A DNA stretch of 64,000 bases, taken from assembly GCF_016808095.1 (NCBI RefSeq), contig NC_068970.1:24410501-24474500 (forward strand). The letters run 5' to 3'. The stretch comes from Vigna angularis (taxonomy: Eukaryota > Streptophyta > Magnoliopsida > Fabales > Fabaceae). Of the stretch, positions 18,729 to 32,035 are shown piece by piece (the stretch's first letter is position 1; every line of letters starts with the position of its first letter). The notes beneath the pieces were generated by a model, which was given only the letters and a program-made list of their open reading frames with translations, did no database searches and was not told where the DNA came from. A program made the position numbers and the translations under genes.

Positions 18729-19060
18729 AAAATGAAAACTCATTATAAAGTCATTTTTTTGTAAGAAATTGTTTAACAACGAGTATTTCTGATTTTTTTT
18801 CAGGCCAATTACCAATTCCTTTGATGTTTGTGAAAATTAGATAAAATTAGATAAGACAAAAATTATAAAATAAAAACTCATTATAAAATCATTTTTTGTA
18901 AGAAATTGTTTAACAACAAGTATTTCTAATTTTTTCCAGGTCAATTACCAATTCCTTTATGCTTGTGAAAATTGGATAAAATTAGATAAGACAAAAATTA
19001 TAAGATCAACAAAACTCATTATAAAATCATTTTTTTGTAAGATTGTTTAACGACAAGTGT
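18729..19060. repeat. Tandem repeat, about 138-bp unit, two and a half copies
   Basis: A unit starting AAAATGAAAACTCATTATAA and ending AGATAAGACAAAAATTAT begins at 18729, recurs at 18867 (offset 138) and partly at about 19002 (offset 135). Copies differ by scattered substitutions and small gaps. A further short piece (GTTTCTGATTTTTTCAATTA) follows near 19100. Confidence 0.8.
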
Positions 19061-19370
19061 TTCTAATTTTTTCAATTGGGGTTATAGTAGGGTGTTTCTG
19101 ATTTTTTCAATTAGGGCTACAGTAGGGATGACAGAGAAAAGATTGGAGTGAGAAAGATGAAAGAGAAAGGGTTGAGAGGAATGAGAGAGGTGAGTAAGGG
19201 TTTTGGGGGTTTCTTTTTTTTTTTTAGTTTTGAGAATGAAAATTATTAAAATACCCTTAACCTTAAAACTTAGAATCCATGTATATAAGGATATTTTTTG
19301 TCTACTAAAACCCGGTACATATTGCTAAAATGTACCAACTGAAAAACAGGCGTACGCGCGTTAGCAAACC

Positions 19371-19372
<2 letters not shown>

Positions 19373-19428
<56 letters not shown>
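19373..19428. repeat. (TA)n microsatellite
   Basis: About 28 AT units in intergenic DNA. Confidence 0.9.
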
Positions 19429-19431
<3 letters not shown>

Positions 19432-19721
19432 AAAAAAATCATCTCACTCTTAACTTAAACGTGCAATTCAAAATATAATTCTTAGGTAATAATTTATATT
19501 TTTGTGATTTTAAATTATATTTAGAGTTTAATATATTTTTGAATTGTATTGTAGTTTAAGCTTTAAGATAAATATGTGTAAATTAAATTTTAAGATTATT
19601 TAGATTTTATTTAAAATTATGATTTAGGTTTTGAAATAAATGATTTAATGAGAAAAAAATAAAATTTTAAAATAGATTTGGACTTTTTGGATTTTGGTTA
19701 CTACTAAAAAATCCAAATTTG

Positions 19722-19725
<4 letters not shown>

Positions 19726-19773
<48 letters not shown>
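19726..19773. repeat. (TA)n microsatellite
   Basis: About 23 AT units in intergenic DNA, 300 bases from the previous array. Confidence 0.9.
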
Positions 19774-19779
<6 letters not shown>

Positions 19780-21640
19780 TGCTTTTATTATTTGACATTG
19801 AAGTAAATCCAATTTTATCTATGAAATTAAACTAATTATATTCCTTTAGTTGTACCCTTATAAAGGGAAATAAATATATTATTTATGTTGGAATTATTAT
19901 TTCGTAATGTTTTGTTGGGTGGAATAAAAAGAAAAAAAGAGAAAAAGAAAGATTAAATAGTATTTTGAGCCAATAAAAATTAAGAGAATATGTATAAATT
20001 TATAATATGATTTTCAATTCTTTATTTACTATTATTAATATTATTTTATTTATTTAAAAAATAACATAAAAAAGTCATACTCGATTACAAAATCCAATAA
20101 TTGACTATTTATTGTTTGGAACTGAAAAATTTATAAAATCTTAATCCTATATAAATTATATTGTGGTGAATAAGTTCTTTCTTTGGTTTTCATCTTACTT
20201 TTAATGATAGTCCGATATAATAATTTACGTAATTTTTTCTCTTGTTAGACTTTCTGTGCCCAATTTTCCAAAAGAAAACCAGCACAACTTTCATAACCCT
20301 AAATTCTTCACAATGATTCTTCCCAATTTATTGTTCATATCACGTGATAAAAGTTATATGTTTTAATGGCATTATATGTTGTCTGGTAATAGAAAAATTA
20401 TAAATATGAAACATATGCAGTGCTAGTGATATAATTGGGTCCCTTTTAGGGTATTGTTTCTTACACTATCAACTTTGAGTATTTCTTCATGCACTTTTTC
20501 ACATTTTTACTTGTATCTCCACGTTTCAAAATTAACATTTTTAACAAATTTCCAAATTTGTTAAAGGTTTAAAAAATCTTTCAACAAATTTTAAAACTCA
20601 TTGAAGAATTTGATTTCGAAATCTATCGAAAGATTTTTTTAAAATGCGTTGAAGAAAAGAAGCAGGTATAGGAATTTTTTAAATGCAAAGATAGTTTTAG
20701 GATTTTAAAAAAAATGTGGGGTGTAAAAAGAAATGTGAAGAGGGATAGAGAGAAACACTCATCAAATTTCTATCTCAACCCATACAAAAGTTACGAGAAA
20801 ATTTCTTCATATGATACTTATAGGCCCATTTTTTATAAAGATTTGATTTAAGATATTGGTCATATTTTTCTAAAATGAGAAAACAAATGAGACCATTTTT
20901 CAGTTATAACTATAAAAAAGTTGTACCATCTTCAAAAGCATTCATTTTAATTTTTTATCTTCAATTCAGAAACCATGCCATTTTCATTAGTTGAAAATTT
21001 TATTTCTTGAATTGCAAGTAACACCGTTCAAACCAATTATTGCTAATTAATTCTTAGATGAAATTGCATTTATAACTTTATTAATTAAAGTAAACTAATT
21101 TAATTATTTTGTTTTTGATCAGAAAAAGGAATTATATATTAAATGGAGTATTTGAAATACTCCAACCCTTGTAAATTTATTAATCTTAACGTATTAGGTA
21201 TTGAGTTCTAGCCTATAAAGAACTACCTTTCATCAAACAAAAATTAGAGAAGACATACAATTTGTAATATATCATTATCTCTTTTAGAAAAAATAAAAGT
21301 AACAGTTTTTATAGAAATGAAATAAGGATCCGATATTAGTGAAAACAAACGTGGATATTACAGTTTCAAAAGACGTAATGGATACAAATCTTTGTCGTGT
21401 TATGGTAACATACAAAGGAGTACCAATTTAGGTTTTTAGCAATAAAAAAAGAGTTGCATAATTATGAACGCAACAACAAAACCCGTGTCAACTTCAACAT
21501 TCTCCAAAACCAAAAGAAAAGGAAAACATTCCAGAATCAACCAGATTCACAGGCAGAAAGTTTGCATGTATAGCTCCATCACATTTGATGTAGACTCATT
21601 CAAATCTACCATTTCTGTGTTATAAACTCATGCATGAACA

Positions 21641-24600
21641 TCAGAAGCTCCCCTTATGCAGATACCTTACTTTTTTTCCAGTATACTCACTGTTGTATTC
21701 TTCACCTTCTTTTTCATGAAAGAACTGTGAGCTGCTTCCATTAAGATACTGTTGATCACTAGGAACTTCTTTCTCCTAAGAACCAATAAATCATGGGTCA
21801 TAACCAAAACAAGAACCCACATAAAGAAATAAGCCAACAAGAGTGTCTGACTCTTTAAAACAGTTAGAAGAAAGTACCATGTTGTTGATTGGAACAGTAA
21901 CACAATTGACAAAATCATTGTTGTCGCCATTGTTGTTGCCTGCACAAGTACTGAAAAATACCACATTCATTAGATACAACACCAACACTGTCATCATTTT
22001 CCAATTAAAATCTCTCAACACAATCATTATGCTCACTTCCCAACATAAAATCTCTAGTTATGCAGACAGAAGAAATATAAATAAAACTTTACTATAGAGG
22101 ATGACATACAGATTTGGTGATACTTATGAGGATTGAACTGTTTAGTTCCTCAATAATGATGCAGTATTTTGAAAAACATAAGACACCATAATATATGCAT
22201 ATAGAAAAAATGTACAAAAAATCTTGAAAACATAATAAATATATAATTACTATTATGTGAATTCAAATTAAAATCAAATATATTAAATGTTTTCATCATT
22301 AAAATTTATAAATTATTATCATATTACTGGTTTATATATTAGATACATCAATATAAGCATCGGTAAAGTATTCAACACGGATATGTTTCAGATACAAACA
22401 TATGATAAAAATTGAAATACGGTGCATCATAGTATCGATTAGGTGATACGAGAATGAAAGTAATAGGAGGAATGTATCAGGTGGCATGACATTCAGAATC
22501 ATCTTTAGTTCATCATTCAATCGTTTGTGTGCAGTGCAATATAGAAATTGCTTAGTATTTAATAAAAAATATACCCACACATATTATATATATATGTTAT
22601 TTTCTTGTTATTAAAGAAAAAGAAGGGAGACTTACTTCCCCGTTTGGTGATATATCATCCCTCCTTCTGATACTGAAATAGACTGATTGAGGTCAACGGT
22701 ATTTTCAGGTAAAACATGACATCTGGATTGTGACTCTGCACAAGGAAATATGAAAGTTAACCCTCTTTGTACAGTACAAACTTATTTTACTTTGAAAAAA
22801 ACAGGAATAATAAATTGAATTCACAAGATGATGTACTCTCAAAATTAGGTATTAACAAGCCAGAATATGGAGCTGGAATCGTCATCAACAGCTTATGGCA
22901 CATGATGCTACCCTCAAAATTTAAGAAGGTGTTGTCCAGAAATTTAGACCTCTCAGAAACGGTCATCTTTGCAAAACCAAAAGAGTCAGTCCATGTCTTC
23001 AGCGTACTAGGAACAGCCGGCAAAACAAGCCTCCCCACACCTATTTGCATGAGCAACTGAAGAAACAAAATCAGAAAATCATAACTTAAAAAATTACTAC
23101 AACTATGATCAACTAATATGCTCTGCGTTATGTAGCAGTTGATTTTATAGTAATGAAAAAATCGATTCTCAATGACCTTTTCCTTCACAAAGTACTTGCA
23201 TAATTGTATATGCTTTGTTTAATGATGTTAAACAAGATCACGAGTTATGTTTAATAGCATATATGAAGCAAACTTCTAGAAAGTTTATGAAAATAAAAAT
23301 CCTAAAAACTACTAAAGTTGGACTAGATGTAATACCAAACTATGTCGAGGAAAACTTTCCTATTATATTCCGTAATAATTTCAAAAATTTCCTAACCAAA
23401 ATCTAATGCAAATCCTCCATCTATTCTTACATACCTGTATTTGTGGGAGAAAATATGATTATTGGGACATTAAAATGAAGACAATTTCTTGCTCTCTTTA
23501 TGAGATTGTCGAAGATGACTTCATTGCTCTTACATATATTTCTACACTAGCAATTGCTCAGAGGAAGAGTTGAAGGTAATAAGCAAAATGACTCAAAGGA
23601 CGTTATGTTTTCCACAACAGGTAGCGATGGATGCAATTTTTTTAAGAATATTGGATGTCACAAGTGCCAAAGAGGCATGGAGCAAAGGTACCCACCATTA
23701 AACTTCAAGCTCTAAGATGATGTGAGTATGAGTTATTAAATTTAAAGGAGTATTTGAAGATTAAAAATTATTCTTCTAGAATAAAAGAAATAGTCAATTA
23801 AATGAGAGCACGTGAAAAAAATATTATTGACGAGAAAATGGTCATGAAAATTCTAATTTCTATTCTCCTAAATATGATGCAATCATGGCAACAATGCAAC
23901 AAATAAACGATTTGCCTACTTAGTCAATGATAGAACTAATAAAGCTCTTGAACCATATATTACCAAAGATTGAAATGGTATAATGGTTACTCCGTGAGAA
24001 ATGCTTGAGGAAAGAAAAATGGAAAAATTTATAGAAATAAAGAAAACAATGGAAGATTCTTAATCCAATCAAGACAAATATACTTCATGTGGCATCGGCA
24101 AGAAGTGAAGTCATATGGAGAAAGATTATTGACATAGGTGAAAGTCACATTGTCAACACTCTAGGAAATTTGGAGATGTGAAGAAGAATTGTTGCAGCAA
24201 GAACAAGTATCAAGTAAATATTATTGAAGTTGAACATCTTTTTTATGCTACCCTACAGTCCAACGATGAAACAAGCAGAAGTTGGTACTTAACAGATGTA
24301 GTAATCATATGGCCAAAGAAAACAACATCAGGGATATTTTCCACAATGTCAAAAAAGAAGAGTTACACACTCATGGAGATGGCCAAATCAATGGTAAAGG
24401 AGAAAGGCTTGCCTAACCCTTTTAGGCTGAAGTGGTACATATTATCATCTACATACTCAATAAATGTCCAATTAAAGTAGTCCAAGATAAGACTCCAATC
24501 GAAATTTGGAGCAAACAAAATCCATTAAATAAGCACTTAAGAGTTTTTAATCCACCTGCCACATACATTTCTTGATAAAAAAAAAAGGCTAAATTAGAAG

Positions 24601-24856
24601 ACATGGCTATATGAGGCTTCTTGGGATATAACACAATAAAAAAGTTACATACTTTACAACCAATAGACAAAGAAGATCACCATCAATAAAGATTTTGAAG
24701 TTGATGCTTCTTGGAATTGGAATAAGTAAACATGAGAAATAACATTTTTGGTTCTAGTACAAAAATCTAAAAAAGAAACTTAAAAAGTGATAAAAGATCT
24801 CGGTGATCTTCCTTGACCTACACAACAAGATTATAGTCCTAAAGTAAGATCTTTGG

Positions 24857-24916
<60 letters not shown>

Positions 24917-25034
24917 TATATATATGTACATATATATATATACGTATATATATATGTATATATATATATATCTATATATATATGTATGTATATATATACA
25001 TATATATATATATGTATATATATATGTATATATG

Positions 25035-25065
<31 letters not shown>

Positions 25066-28000
25066 GAAACATGCAACATGCTTTAGCCTGAATGCTATTA
25101 TGAAGATGTAGGAAAACAAGATGTGTAGATTAAGGTAATGGAGGAAGAAATTAAAATGATTGAAAAGAATAATACTAGGGAACTAGTAGATTGTCTTCAG
25201 GAAAATATATCATTGGAGTTAAAAGGATTTAAAACAAAGTTAAATCTCGAAAGAATAATACAAAAGCACAAATCTAGGTTGGCAGCAAAAGGATATTAAC
25301 AACAATATGGAATTAGTAAAATGAGACATTTGTCTCAATTACTGGCCTAGACAAAATAAGATCTAATAGCTCTTTTCAACACAATAAGGATGGAACTTTC
25401 ACCGTTTGGATGTCAAATCAACTAAATGGTGCTGTTGAAGAAGAATATATGTAGAACAACCAAATTTGTAGGTAAAGGTAATGAACTAAGTGTTGAAACT
25501 AAGAAAAGCTCTATATATAGCTTGAAGCAAGCTCCTCAAGCATTATATAGAAAAATTGATGAGTACATCTACAATTAAGAATTCAAACATCAAGACTCAA
25601 GGTCAATATGATACTATTATATGCCTCTCTCTTTACGTAGATATCTAAAAAAATATATGAAGATGATACGATGGAACTCATAGAAGACATGAAGAAAACA
25701 TTGAATGATCTTGGAAGTACTTCCTTGGTGTAGAGGTAAGAAAAGAAAAGAATATTATCTCCCCAAAGAAATATATTGAGACTTTACAAGAGAAGTTCAA
25801 CATGTTAAGTTGCAAATCTATTATTTCACCAGTAGTGACAAATGAGAAGCTGAAAAAAAAAAGATGAAGGACTATAGAAGCTAACACAAAATGATACAGG
25901 AGTTTAATCAGAAGCTCTGACAGCCACAAAGCCATATAGGATGTATGCTATAAGTGTTCTATCAATACCAAGCCAAATTGTAGTAAAAAGAATTTTCGAA
26001 TCTCGTATAAATGGTACAAAACCATGACAAACTCAAGACTAATTCACTACACAAATAGTGATTGTGCAAAAACGTTAGATGTCATTAAGTGTACATCAAC
26101 TTATGTCTTATCACTTGGATAGATCTAGAGATTTTTTTTTCTTGGACATCAAAAAGAAAAATAACAATAATAGAACAATCAACAATCAAAGCAAGTGGAA
26201 GTTGCAAAAACTACAAGTCAAACAATACGACTTAGAAGAGTACTTGAACAAATGGGAGAACAACGAGATGGTTCTACAATTTCTAGAATTATGAAAACAA
26301 TCTAAAAAAGTAAGAAAAATTGTGTTCTATATAAAATAATCTTTATGCACCTAGAACAGACAAGTTTTAATAATGTTTCTTTCCATAAAATCAATTGTTC
26401 CTCGTTCAAAACTCCTCCGCATGACTCATCATTTCCAAAGCTACCTTCTGCAAACTATATTTTACACCCAACTAAACTTGACAATCTCTCTTAAAATTCT
26501 AACAAAACATTGTCCTTCAATTTACTGAAATTCCCTTTAGAAAGGGCAATATCTAATAGTAGACATTTGGGTCAACCATGGGTTCATTTTGAAGGACCGG
26601 ATTATTTATTATCCTGTACTGTATATGGAAATCTTCCATGGATATCATTATTCTTTATACCATTAACGTGCTTCATTATAATAATAGAAAGCATGCGTGT
26701 GCGTATCACACACTATATTCGCCAATAAATTATTGCCCTAATATTTAAATTAGAATCATGAGAAAGTTTATAAAGCACGTGGTATGACAATAAATTTAAT
26801 CAAAATAGGGAAAAAAAATTGTTTGTGTCTTCAGAAAATGACGCATGCAGTTACTATACAATATATTAATAAAAGGGTTCAAAATTAAGGTACACAGACA
26901 ATAGAAAAACCTGTTCAAGACCACTCATCAGAATGCGACAAAATCCATGTCGACGGTACTGTAATCTTGTACCAACAAAAGGTACTTCTGCCACCTTCTC
27001 CCCGTGGACCCTTACATATTGCCGCAACATATCATTAGGCTCATAAATTGAAATAAATCTTAATTTCAGTTATTTCAATCTAAAAATAATTTACTAGTCC
27101 TTTCGTACCGGTTGAACATTTTCATCAATTTATATTCAATTCATCAACTTTCATTCTATAGAGTGGTACTCGGTTATTTAGGATAATATATTTTATTATC
27201 TTTTTATAGTATTTGTTGTGAAGATAATATAATCTTTATTCAAACAAACTAAAAATATGTTCTTCTTTTTGTTACAATTTTATTTTATCTCCTCTTTATT
27301 ATCCTTGTATCTACGATATTCTTGTGTTTTTAAGTTTGAGTGTACATATTTAGACATATATATTATGCAAACATTGAAAAATAAAACAAATATTAAGTTA
27401 TACATTTTAGACATCTCCTTCTAAGATGACAATAATTCTTCTCATACTGTTGAACCATTTGGAAACATTTTCTTAGTGTTCCTTGGCTATTATTGTTATA
27501 AAAGTTTATCAAGAAATAATTTTTTTTAGAATTAATAGGATGTTTGTTAAAAACTATAAATATAAATGCCAATGTTTAATAAAAATTCAAAAAAAAAACA
27601 TTGTATGTAAACTCATGAATTAACAATAAATTTGAATATTAAAGATATGTTTCTGATGTTTAGGACAAAAAAATAATTGTATTTTTTTATATTGCATAGG
27701 TAAAACACTTTAAAAACTAATTATTTTTCAATAAAGATTTAAGCATGAAATAAATAGATTAAATTGATTTAAACATTAAGTATTGATCATCAAATTTGTT
27801 GGAATTTAGAAAATAGGGAATGGATCATCATCAATCATCCATAAAATTAAATTGTTTAATTCAATATAATGAATGCAATTTTTCTTTTTTTGTAGTAAAT
27901 GAGTTTCATCTAATACACTATTTTTATTATTTTCAATAGATAAATTGAATAAACTGACTAATAATGACTAAAAAAAACCCTGGTGAAAGATCTTATCCTC

Positions 28001-31000
28001 ACCTAACAGTTGCCACAGAAACCACTTCTTCATTTCTCTCAAGTAGTACGGTATAGAAACCCTGGAAATTTAATCGCCTTAGCTCTGACCTACAAAGTTC
28101 CAAAATACAGATATATCAAGTATAATGCAATAGAAAGAACAACAATGTAGCAAAATTTAGAAACAAAAAGGTGTAAACAAAAAAATCAGTAAATAAAGTA
28201 GATAACAGAAATAGAAAGAGCAACACAATATATTATGACCATATCTTGAAGGATATATAGCAATATTTGACCTTCTGCCGAATATAACATCTTCAATGAT
28301 ATCTCTGCTAGATAAACTTTGTTTTAGGGACTCAAAACATTCATGCATCACCGCAAGAGCAAGATTGAGTTTGCTGTAACTTTCTGCTACTGAGTTGTCA
28401 TGTCTTATTCTACCAACATCATCACACTCAGGCTCAATAAACTTCACCAATGTCCATGTTAGATTGTCCACACCCACTAAAACTGGCTTTCCTAATAGAT
28501 CATGAAGGCCATTGTGTATCTGCAAAAATACACACACAGTAACCCTCAACGCCATGTCATGTCATAACAATAACATAATGTAAAGTCACCTAGATAAAAC
28601 TTTCTCATGAGCATAATCACATATGCAGAAGCATTAAACATAATTTTGTTTCAAAAGAATCAGTTAAAAGTAAAATAATGGTACCAATGAAAGTAAGAGC
28701 TGAATAAAATATAAAGAAACAAAAAGGATTTGGAGTTGTTGTACCTTTTCGCTTGAAGGTAAACAAATATTTCATGCAAATGATGGCTACAGTTTTCGAA
28801 AACGAGAAGAAAGAAAGGGAGACGGAGTTGTTGTACCTTTTCGCAGCTTTTTCCACAGAACCAGTTTTCTGAACATCTTGATAAATCTATGCCTCCATTT
28901 TCCAGGCACCTAACATGGACTGCACAAGTTTGACAAAGATAACTCCGGATTTACAATTACACACTCAAAAGATATCCAGAAATGGATGAAATATTAAAGT
29001 AAAAGTTCATGGTAGCTGTGCTTACATTTATGTTCACACTGTACGCAAGTAAGGGCAGCATGGCCATCCTCATCTTCGTCTAGTTTGCTTTGGCGACAAA
29101 TACCGCAACGGCATTGTGGGCAAAGCCATTGACCATCAGGGATATGCTATTCATAGAAGAAATTGGAGGAAACAACTCAGATCCAGCAGGACCAATCATT
29201 GATATGAAAGTACCAAATGGAAGTAATGTATAGCAGTAAAAACAAAATAATGATTGAGAAGGAGAATGGTTAATCTACCTCCAACCCAAGACACGTCATG
29301 TGAAATGAAGATGGACATTGATCACATAAAATAAGTTCACCGCCATAGAGGCAAAGCGAACAAATCAAGTCATTCTCTTCTAGAGGGAAATTAAGGCATG
29401 GTTTTTCGCTAGTTTCTCCTGTCACCCGATTTTGCATTATTTCCATTTGGCATTCTAAGAGTGATTTACCATCTTTCAAAAAAATACAAGCAGATGGTGT
29501 GCAGGTATTGACTCCACTAGCATGATTTTCAAAGCCAACAAAACTGTAAACTATGTTACAACAGTAACACTTGATTCCACTGCGAGTTACTTTCCCTCTA
29601 GTCCAACTCGAAACTGCATGGTGCCATGCTTTTTCATTGTAATAATATACGGTAGATCTTGGAAACACCATCTTGTTGTCCATCAACCAAGACAAAATAG
29701 TTAGAGGTTTATCCAGAGGTAAAAGACTAGAGGCAGACGCCTTTGTCACCCTCTTCCCTGATCCTTGTGGAGGCAATCTATTGCTTTGACTCTCAGATAT
29801 TTTGGCCTTTGAATCCCTTGATGAGCTTTCACATCTCTCACCAGAAACTACTTCAGGAGCAGCTTCAAGGTCAATTTCTATTTCAAACTCAGGTAAAACC
29901 TCTTGAACAAGAGGAGCAGGTTCTTTCTGGACAAAATTATCTCTATCAGACAAGGCCATGTTCAAGTCAATATTAGCCATTGGTTCAACTGATTCCTGCT
30001 CTGGTGGGAAGTCTAAAACTGAGAAAACTTTGTTCACTCTAAGACTTAAGTAGTCATCAACTACACCTAGCACCGCTTCCCTGTACAATTCTTTCTCATT
30101 ATATGCCCACTCTCCCCTCATGCCAAATCTCTTTTGTACCAGTACATCATACCACATTTGTTTAGCTGAAACTCCAACAAATGATTCATTCTGATGATAC
30201 TCCTCCAGCAATTCAAGAAACACCCAGTTTCCTCTTAGTTCCCATTGTCGTGTAACTTCATTCCAGTCCTGAGTAATCCGCAGTTGATGAATTTCAATCT
30301 GCATTTCATCACCCAAATCTGGAAAAAACACGCTCCTTTTCAGCATCCCATCGCACTGATCAAATATCACTCCTTCCCACCAAGCTCCCTGACAGTTTAC
30401 ATCCACGCACAAACCATAGTTAAGGTTAAATCTCTCAAACTCAATCCAAGGTGGCGGTGGTCGAATGAACCCCCGCATGCTATACTTTGAAGATTCCGAT
30501 GCTTTTGAAACCCTCACTGCAGTCACAAGATAATCCGAACCGTCACTTTTTAGAACATTCTTGTATCTGACAAAGCACTTCACCTTTCCACACTTGATAA
30601 CTATCCCAGGGTGCCATGATCCTAGGAACCCCTCCTCTACACGCCGCACCTGAAAAAAACTTCAAAACAGTCTCAATCCCTACGCATGCAAATCTCAGAT
30701 CAAAACAACTCAACTCTCTTAGAGAAAGTGATCACAAGAGAAAACATTACCATCTTCATTGAAATACCCTTTGCATGAAGGACAAAGAGAAGAAGAATGC
30801 ATCGGTAAGCACAAAAACAAAACCACAAATTCAAATACCTTTTGCATGAACCACATTGAGAATCGCCCAAAACTCATCAACCAGAAAAGACCAAAACTTA
30901 ATTAAAAAAAAAACAGCGGCGCATGCTTAGTGAAGCTAAAAGCATTCAAACACAGTAACAGCTATCAAAAGTACAGATTGACAACTTAAGAATCACATGC

Positions 31001-31176
31001 ACAAAGTGTAAGAATCGGTAGAACACATTTTTTTCTTGTTCAAAAAAATTCAATTAAAAAATTTTACATCTTTATCAAAATTTTGATATTACCTCCACCT
31101 CTTCGTTCACTTGAAATATTTCCTCATCAGAATTTCCTTGAAGCTTGTTGCTCTTAGGACCATTAGCATTTTCCAT
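21641..31176 (-). CDS. IDM1-like Agenet/PHD-finger/GNAT acetyltransferase
   Basis: Probable nuclear chromatin reader-acetyltransferase related to Arabidopsis IDM1/ROS4, which acetylates histone H3 to allow active DNA demethylation. Exons in transcript order: 31093-31176, 29279-30649, 29026-29146, 28837-28919, 28272-28519, 28003-28089, 26911-27010, about 22837-23056, 22636-22735, 21878-21950, 21641-21775. They join in frame to about 873 aa, [13 protein letters not shown], end HKGSF. Agenet/Tudor-like region at about 28-180 ([23 protein letters not shown]). TPL-binding-type domain at about 342-430 ([20 protein letters not shown]). PHD finger from about 457 ([16 protein letters not shown], then [11 protein letters not shown]). 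GNAT domain at about 555-760 (FQGFYTVLL; acetyl-CoA loop QYRRHG near 682; [20 protein letters not shown]). The end of exon 8 is the least certain border: A|GTACAT at 22837 is the choice that keeps frame. The last two exons are poorly conserved in type and less secure. Exact orthology is not settled. Confidence 0.9.
23420..26280 (+). mobile_element. Decayed Ty1/copia retrotransposon inside an intron
   Basis: It sits in the 3.85-kb intron (23057-26910) of the IDM1-like gene, opposite to the host gene. Recognisable pieces in copia order: gag start [17 protein letters not shown] (about 23435), gag tail near 23600-24000, a protease-like SWYLTD segment (about 24280), integrase-like [15 protein letters not shown] (about 24375), reverse transcriptase words such as the EEYM/VEQPKF region (about 25440) and [13 protein letters not shown] (about 25520), and an RNase H-like [11 protein letters not shown] (about 26045). 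Many stops and frameshifts separate them, so it is dead. No LTR pair was found. A 200-bp TA/GTA microsatellite interrupts it. Confidence 0.75.
24859..25065. repeat. Compound (TA)n/(TGTA)n microsatellite
   Basis: About 200 bases of TA units interspersed with TGTA and TACA steps, within the copia remnant. Open frames of repeating IY over it are artefacts. Confidence 0.9.
28732..28845. repeat. Duplicated 21-bp splice-donor segment
   Basis: The plus-strand string GGAGTTGTTGTACCTTTTCG(C) occurs at about 28732-28752 and again at about 28825-28845, 93 bases apart. The second copy is the exon 4 / intron border (GCGAAAAG|GTACAACAACTCC on the coding strand); the first lies inside the intron and offers a second, identical donor. 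Confidence 0.8.
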
Positions 31177-31991
31177 GGTCAGTAGAGATAAGGTGGTGAA
31201 GAGATAACACAGTTTTTATTTTCTTTCTCGCTCGTTGTTTGCGATGTTTCCAATGCTTGAAACTCAAGAATTTTGACACCTTGAAGTTTGATAATAAATG
31301 CTAAAAAGAAAAATAAATAAATAAAAATAAAGAAAATGATACAAAAGAAGTTTAAGGGGCATGTTTGAGGACTTACTATCTAACTATTCTCAGAATCTAT
31401 GTAACAAAACACTTCTCTTCTTAATTAATAATGAATATCTTTTTACTTTTATTAAACTATATTCTCAACTTTTATGTTAATTTATTACATATATTAATGA
31501 AGTCTTTATTTTTATATCTGAACATCTTGGTATGTATCTTTTTTTCATATTCGTGTTTCTTCTTAGAATACTTCTTTTGAATCTTGACACTTTTATTTCA
31601 TATTAATTTCAATATCTTTGCTATTAATTATTGGTTTAAAATAAATTTTATTTTAATTTTAAATAATTAACATGCTTTTTTAATTAGTCTTAAGGATACT
31701 ATAGAATATTTGTTAATTAACTATGTACACAGTATCTGTCTGTATAGATTGGAAGCTATTCTAGAGTTTCTCTGCTCACTTCAGGTCTATTTCATCTCAA
31801 AAAAATATATTCAGCAACTTTATGAATTTTACTAAATAATTGTTCATCAACATTAATAGAAAACTTACTTTTCAAGTTTCTCTAATCTCAATCTTTTGCA
31901 AAGATGTACATAGAAGATAAGTAGGACAAAAAATATGATTCCTATTTTATATTTTATACTTTATATATTATATTTTATATTATTTTTTTAG

Positions 31992-31992
<1 letters not shown>

Positions 31993-32028
<36 letters not shown>
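31993..32028. repeat. (TA)n microsatellite
   Basis: About 17 AT units in intergenic DNA. Confidence 0.85.

Positions 32029-32035
<7 letters not shown>

Larger units (their letters stand above)
16351..21640. other. Repeat-rich intergenic sequence
   Basis: No gene is supported in this 5.3 kb. It holds a block of about 20-bp-spaced TCGAGCTTGT-like motifs (17336-17620), a purine-rich GAAGAG tract (about 18513-18557), a 138-bp tandem repeat (18729-19060) and two (TA)n arrays. The section 16560-16900 has the look of a decayed LTR-retrotransposon, but no domain can be read. Confidence 0.6.

Noticed and set aside
28232..28272. Alternative donor for IDM1-like exon 5 at GATATG|GTCATA
   Set aside because: Joining it to the next exon at 28089 gives an immediate stop, while AGAAG|GTCAAA restores [19 protein letters not shown], which fits the family.
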